A DNA stretch of 15,211 bases from JAVBME01 sp031552765 (lineage in GTDB: Bacteria; Bacillota; Negativicutes; Acidaminococcales; JAISLQ01): NCBI GenBank assembly GCA_031552765.1, contig JAVBME010000020.1:1-15211 (forward strand), given 5' to 3'. The notes under the pieces were generated by a model. The model ran no database searches and was not told the DNA's origin. It saw nothing but the letters and a program-made list of their open reading frames with translations. Shown one piece after another: positions 13,276 through 15,211 of this stretch (the stretch's first letter is position 1; every line of letters begins with the position of its first letter). A program made the translations under genes and the position numbers.

Positions 13276-14964
13276 ATGAAGCGCTTTTGTTACAAGACAT
13301 TCGTCATCGCAGGATTATTGTCAAGTTACGGCGCAGGAGCGCTGGCCGCCCCGGCAGTTACGACCGCCGACCAGATGCGGCAGATGGAAGAAGCCCGGCG
13401 CCGGCAGGAAGAGCAGCAGGCGCAGATAGGCGCGCCCAGCGTCAGGCTGCAAGGGGATGCGGAGGTAGACAGGCAGCTTCAGCTGCCGGCAGAAGAGGTC
13501 GGTTTTCTTATCAAAACCATCGTAGTCGAAAGCGACCCGCCCGGCAGCTTCGGCTGGACGGAGAAAATCCTCGAGCCGTACGCCCACCGGCGCATAGGCG
13601 TACAGGGTGTCAACATGCTGGCCAAGCTCTTGTCCGACAGCATCATCAAGCGCGGTTATGTCACTACAAGGGTGGTCGTGCCCGAGCAGGACATTACTAC
13701 CGGCGCCCTGCGCTTTCTTGTCATACCAGGTTATATCGGAAACATCCGTTTTGTTGAAGAAAACACCTGGGGCAGTTGGCGCACCGCCTTTCCCAGCCGC
13801 CCGGGCGACATACTCAACATCCGCTCCCTGGAGCAAGGCCTCGAGCAGTTAAAACGCGTACCCAACCAGGACGCCAAAATGGAACTGCTGCCCGGCAAAA
13901 AGCCCGGAGAGAGCGATGTCGTCATCAGCATTTCCCGTACCAAGCCCTGGAGCATAGGCTTTTCCCTCGACGACTCCGGCCTCTCAAGCACCGGCCGTTT
14001 GCAGGGTACCGCCAATCTCGCTTTTTACAACCCCAGCGGCCTTAATGACGTCCTTAGCTTCAGCTACGGCCACGACGCGGAAAACACGCACAATGACTAC
14101 GGCTCGGACAACTACAGCCTGTCTTACTCTGTGCCTTACGGTAACTACACCTTTAATATCGGCAAATACCGCAGTTCTTTCTACCAGACCGTACCCAGCC
14201 TGACGCCGTTTAAATCCTCCAGCCGTACGGACACAGTGGAAGTAGGCCTGCAAAAGACCATCTACCGCAACCAGACCTCCAAGACCCAGGCCTCATTTAA
14301 AATCATCAAACGTGACCGGCACAGCTACATGGACGATATCGAGCTCGTAGTGCAAAAGCAAGACACCACCGCCTACCAGATCGGCCTCATGCAAAGAAAC
14401 TACCTTGGCCCGACCACCATAGACGCTTTTCTATATTACCAAAAAGGCATACCCTGGCTGGGCGCCAAACCGGGAGCGTCGGACGCCTACCCGGAATTCG
14501 GCACCACCCGTTACGCCCTGTGGGGCGGTAACTTTTACCTCGGCACGCCTATGAAGTTCGGCAAAGTGGAAGCGCGTTACAGCCTGACTGTCAGGGCGCA
14601 GTATACCGGCGACGCTTTATACGCTACAGACCAGTTCAGCATCGGCGGACGCTACACTGTCCGCGGCTTTAGCGGTGAGCAGACCCTGTCGGCGGAAAAC
14701 GGCTTTGTCCTAAGAAATGAACTGAGCTTTCCGCTGAAAAAACTCAAGATGGAAGCCTACCTCGGCTTTGACGTCGGGCGCGTCTGGGGCCCGGCCGATA
14801 AATACCTGCCCGGCAAAAATCTGGCGGGCGCGGTCATCGGCGTCAGAGGCGGGCTATTCTCCAAACTGCAATACGACGCTTTCATCGGCACGCCGGTCTA
14901 CAAGCCGGACGGCTTTAAAGCAAATAAAACAGCCTTGGGCTTTCAAATATATCTGCAATTTTAG
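13276..14964 (+). CDS. two-partner secretion outer-membrane transporter (TpsB, FhaC/ShlB family)
   Basis: An Omp85-superfamily pore that exports a partner TpsA protein across the outer membrane. Numbered from 13276 (562 residues), it has a signal peptide MKRFCYKTFVIAGLLSSYGA ending near ALA-AP (~residue 24), an Arg/Glu/Gln-rich plug-helix region (QMEEARRRQEEQQAQ), and a first POTRA domain of about 77-157. A second POTRA runs to ~225, with the typical LNIRSLEQGLEQLKRVP. A 16-strand-type beta-barrel follows, with the conserved VRGF loop motif at 462-465 and a terminal phenylalanine (QIYLQF), the barrel-assembly signal. An in-frame ATG at 13267 directly abuts AAAGG; that site is better spaced for 13276, which also gives the cleaner signal peptide. 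The TpsA gene follows after 25 bases. Confidence 0.93.
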   Translation: MKRFCYKTFVIAGLLSSYGAGALAAPAVTTADQMRQMEEARRRQEEQQAQIGAPSVRLQGDAEVDRQLQLPAEEVGFLIKTIVVESDPPGSFGWTEKILEPYAHRRIGVQGVNMLAKLLSDSIIKRGYVTTRVVVPEQDITTGALRFLVIPGYIGNIRFVEENTWGSWRTAFPSRPGDILNIRSLEQGLEQLKRVPNQDAKMELLPGKKPGESDVVISISRTKPWSIGFSLDDSGLSSTGRLQGTANLAFYNPSGLNDVLSFSYGHDAENTHNDYGSDNYSLSYSVPYGNYTFNIGKYRSSFYQTVPSLTPFKSSSRTDTVEVGLQKTIYRNQTSKTQASFKIIKRDRHSYMDDIELVVQKQDTTAYQIGLMQRNYLGPTTIDAFLYYQKGIPWLGAKPGASDAYPEFGTTRYALWGGNFYLGTPMKFGKVEARYSLTVRAQYTGDALYATDQFSIGGRYTVRGFSGEQTLSAENGFVLRNELSFPLKKLKMEAYLGFDVGRVWGPADKYLPGKNLAGAVIGVRGGLFSKLQYDAFIGTPVYKPDGFKANKTALGFQIYLQF

Positions 14965-14989
14965 TCAATAATTCCAACGAGGTGCTATT

Positions 14990-15211
14990 ATGAACAGCAA
15001 GCAGCAAAGATTAAAGAAAAAATTCATAACCTGGGGTATCATCTTTACCTTTACCTTGCAGATACTTCTGCCCTCATACGCTTTTGCCCAAACCGTCGCC
15101 GCCCCCGACGCCAGTCAAGGCAAAAACCCCAACGTCAGCCAGGCGGCCAACGGCACTGTTGTTGTAGATATCAGGACGCCCAACGCCTCCGGCCTCTCGC
15201 ACAACCAATAT
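14990..15211 (+). CDS. TpsA-type filamentous hemagglutinin-like exoprotein, N-terminus (partial)
   Basis: The first 74 codons of a gene that runs off the window. The ATG at 14990 has GAGGTG 6 bases upstream. The translation starts MNSKQQRLKKKFITWGIIFT, a basic, somewhat long signal peptide ending near SYAFA-Q (~residue 33). A mature start containing NGTVVVDIRTPNASGLSHNQY-like sequence follows: the VxIxxPNxxGxSHNxY pattern opens the TPS secretion domain of hemagglutinin/hemolysin-type exoproteins. It is the substrate of the transporter encoded just upstream. Effector type (adhesin, hemolysin, contact-dependent toxin) cannot be told from this fragment. Confidence 0.9.
   Translation, partial: MNSKQQRLKKKFITWGIIFTFTLQILLPSYAFAQTVAAPDASQGKNPNVSQAANGTVVVDIRTPNASGLSHNQY

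Noticed and set aside
13321..13836. Minus-strand open frame (171 codons) inside the tpsB-like gene
   Set aside because: It is antisense to the conserved signal peptide, plug and POTRA region; no independent evidence.
1..15211. CRISPR arrays, tRNA/rRNA genes, insertion sequences, prophage or integration sites
   Set aside because: No repeat-spacer pattern, structured RNA gene, transposase or integrase frame, or flanking duplication was seen on either strand.

Overview
The window looks like a chromosomal segment of a diderm (outer-membrane-bearing) Firmicute, most likely class Negativicutes. This is inferred from three things. Many genes have strong AGGAGG-type ribosome binding sites. Base composition is moderate, roughly half G+C in the genes, with AT-rich spacers. 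A two-partner secretion (TPS) pair at the right end only makes sense in a cell with an outer membrane. Another diderm anaerobe is not excluded.

Left and centre (about 63-10239, all minus strand, transcribed right to left): one tightly packed 11-gene catabolic operon. In order of transcription it encodes crotonase ECH-3, a two-subunit class I 3-oxoacid CoA-transferase (A then B), a nitronate-monooxygenase-like flavoprotein, crotonase ECH-2, a CaiB/BaiF family III CoA-transferase, crotonase ECH-1, an HMG-CoA-lyase-like DRE-TIM enzyme, a TAXI-type TRAP solute-binding lipoprotein, a fused TRAP permease, and a 66-residue two-helix membrane protein. Gaps are short and three junctions overlap or nearly touch. 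The set reads as: import an organic acid, attach CoA, hydrate or isomerise the acyl-CoA, cleave the C-C bond, recycle CoA. The substrate cannot be read from the sequence. A 3-hydroxy-3-methylglutarate/3-methylglutaconate-like or other branched or dicarboxylic acid is a reasonable hypothesis, but the lyase lacks the usual catalytic cysteine.

Control region (10240-10472): a near-perfect sigma-54 promoter (TTGGCAC-N5-TTGCT) lies just upstream of the operon. It is preceded by an intrinsic terminator and three copies of an inverted repeat TTTACA-N6-TGTAAA, at about -95, -172 and -189 from the predicted start. Immediately upstream (10473-11864) is a PAS/AAA+/Fis-type sigma-54 activator, itself downstream of a metallo-beta-lactamase-fold hydrolase (11885-12850). 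The picture is a self-contained regulator-UAS-sigma-54 promoter-catabolic operon module.

Right (12851-15211): a 425-base AT-rich divergent spacer holds a sigma-70-like promoter for the hydrolase/regulator pair. On the plus strand it holds a promoter overlapped by a 16/19 match to the classical Fur box, followed by two mutually exclusive leader hairpins, the second terminator-like. It drives a TpsB outer-membrane transporter (FhaC/ShlB type) and the start of its TpsA exoprotein, which runs off the window. This half is probably iron-regulated and functionally separate from the catabolic operon.
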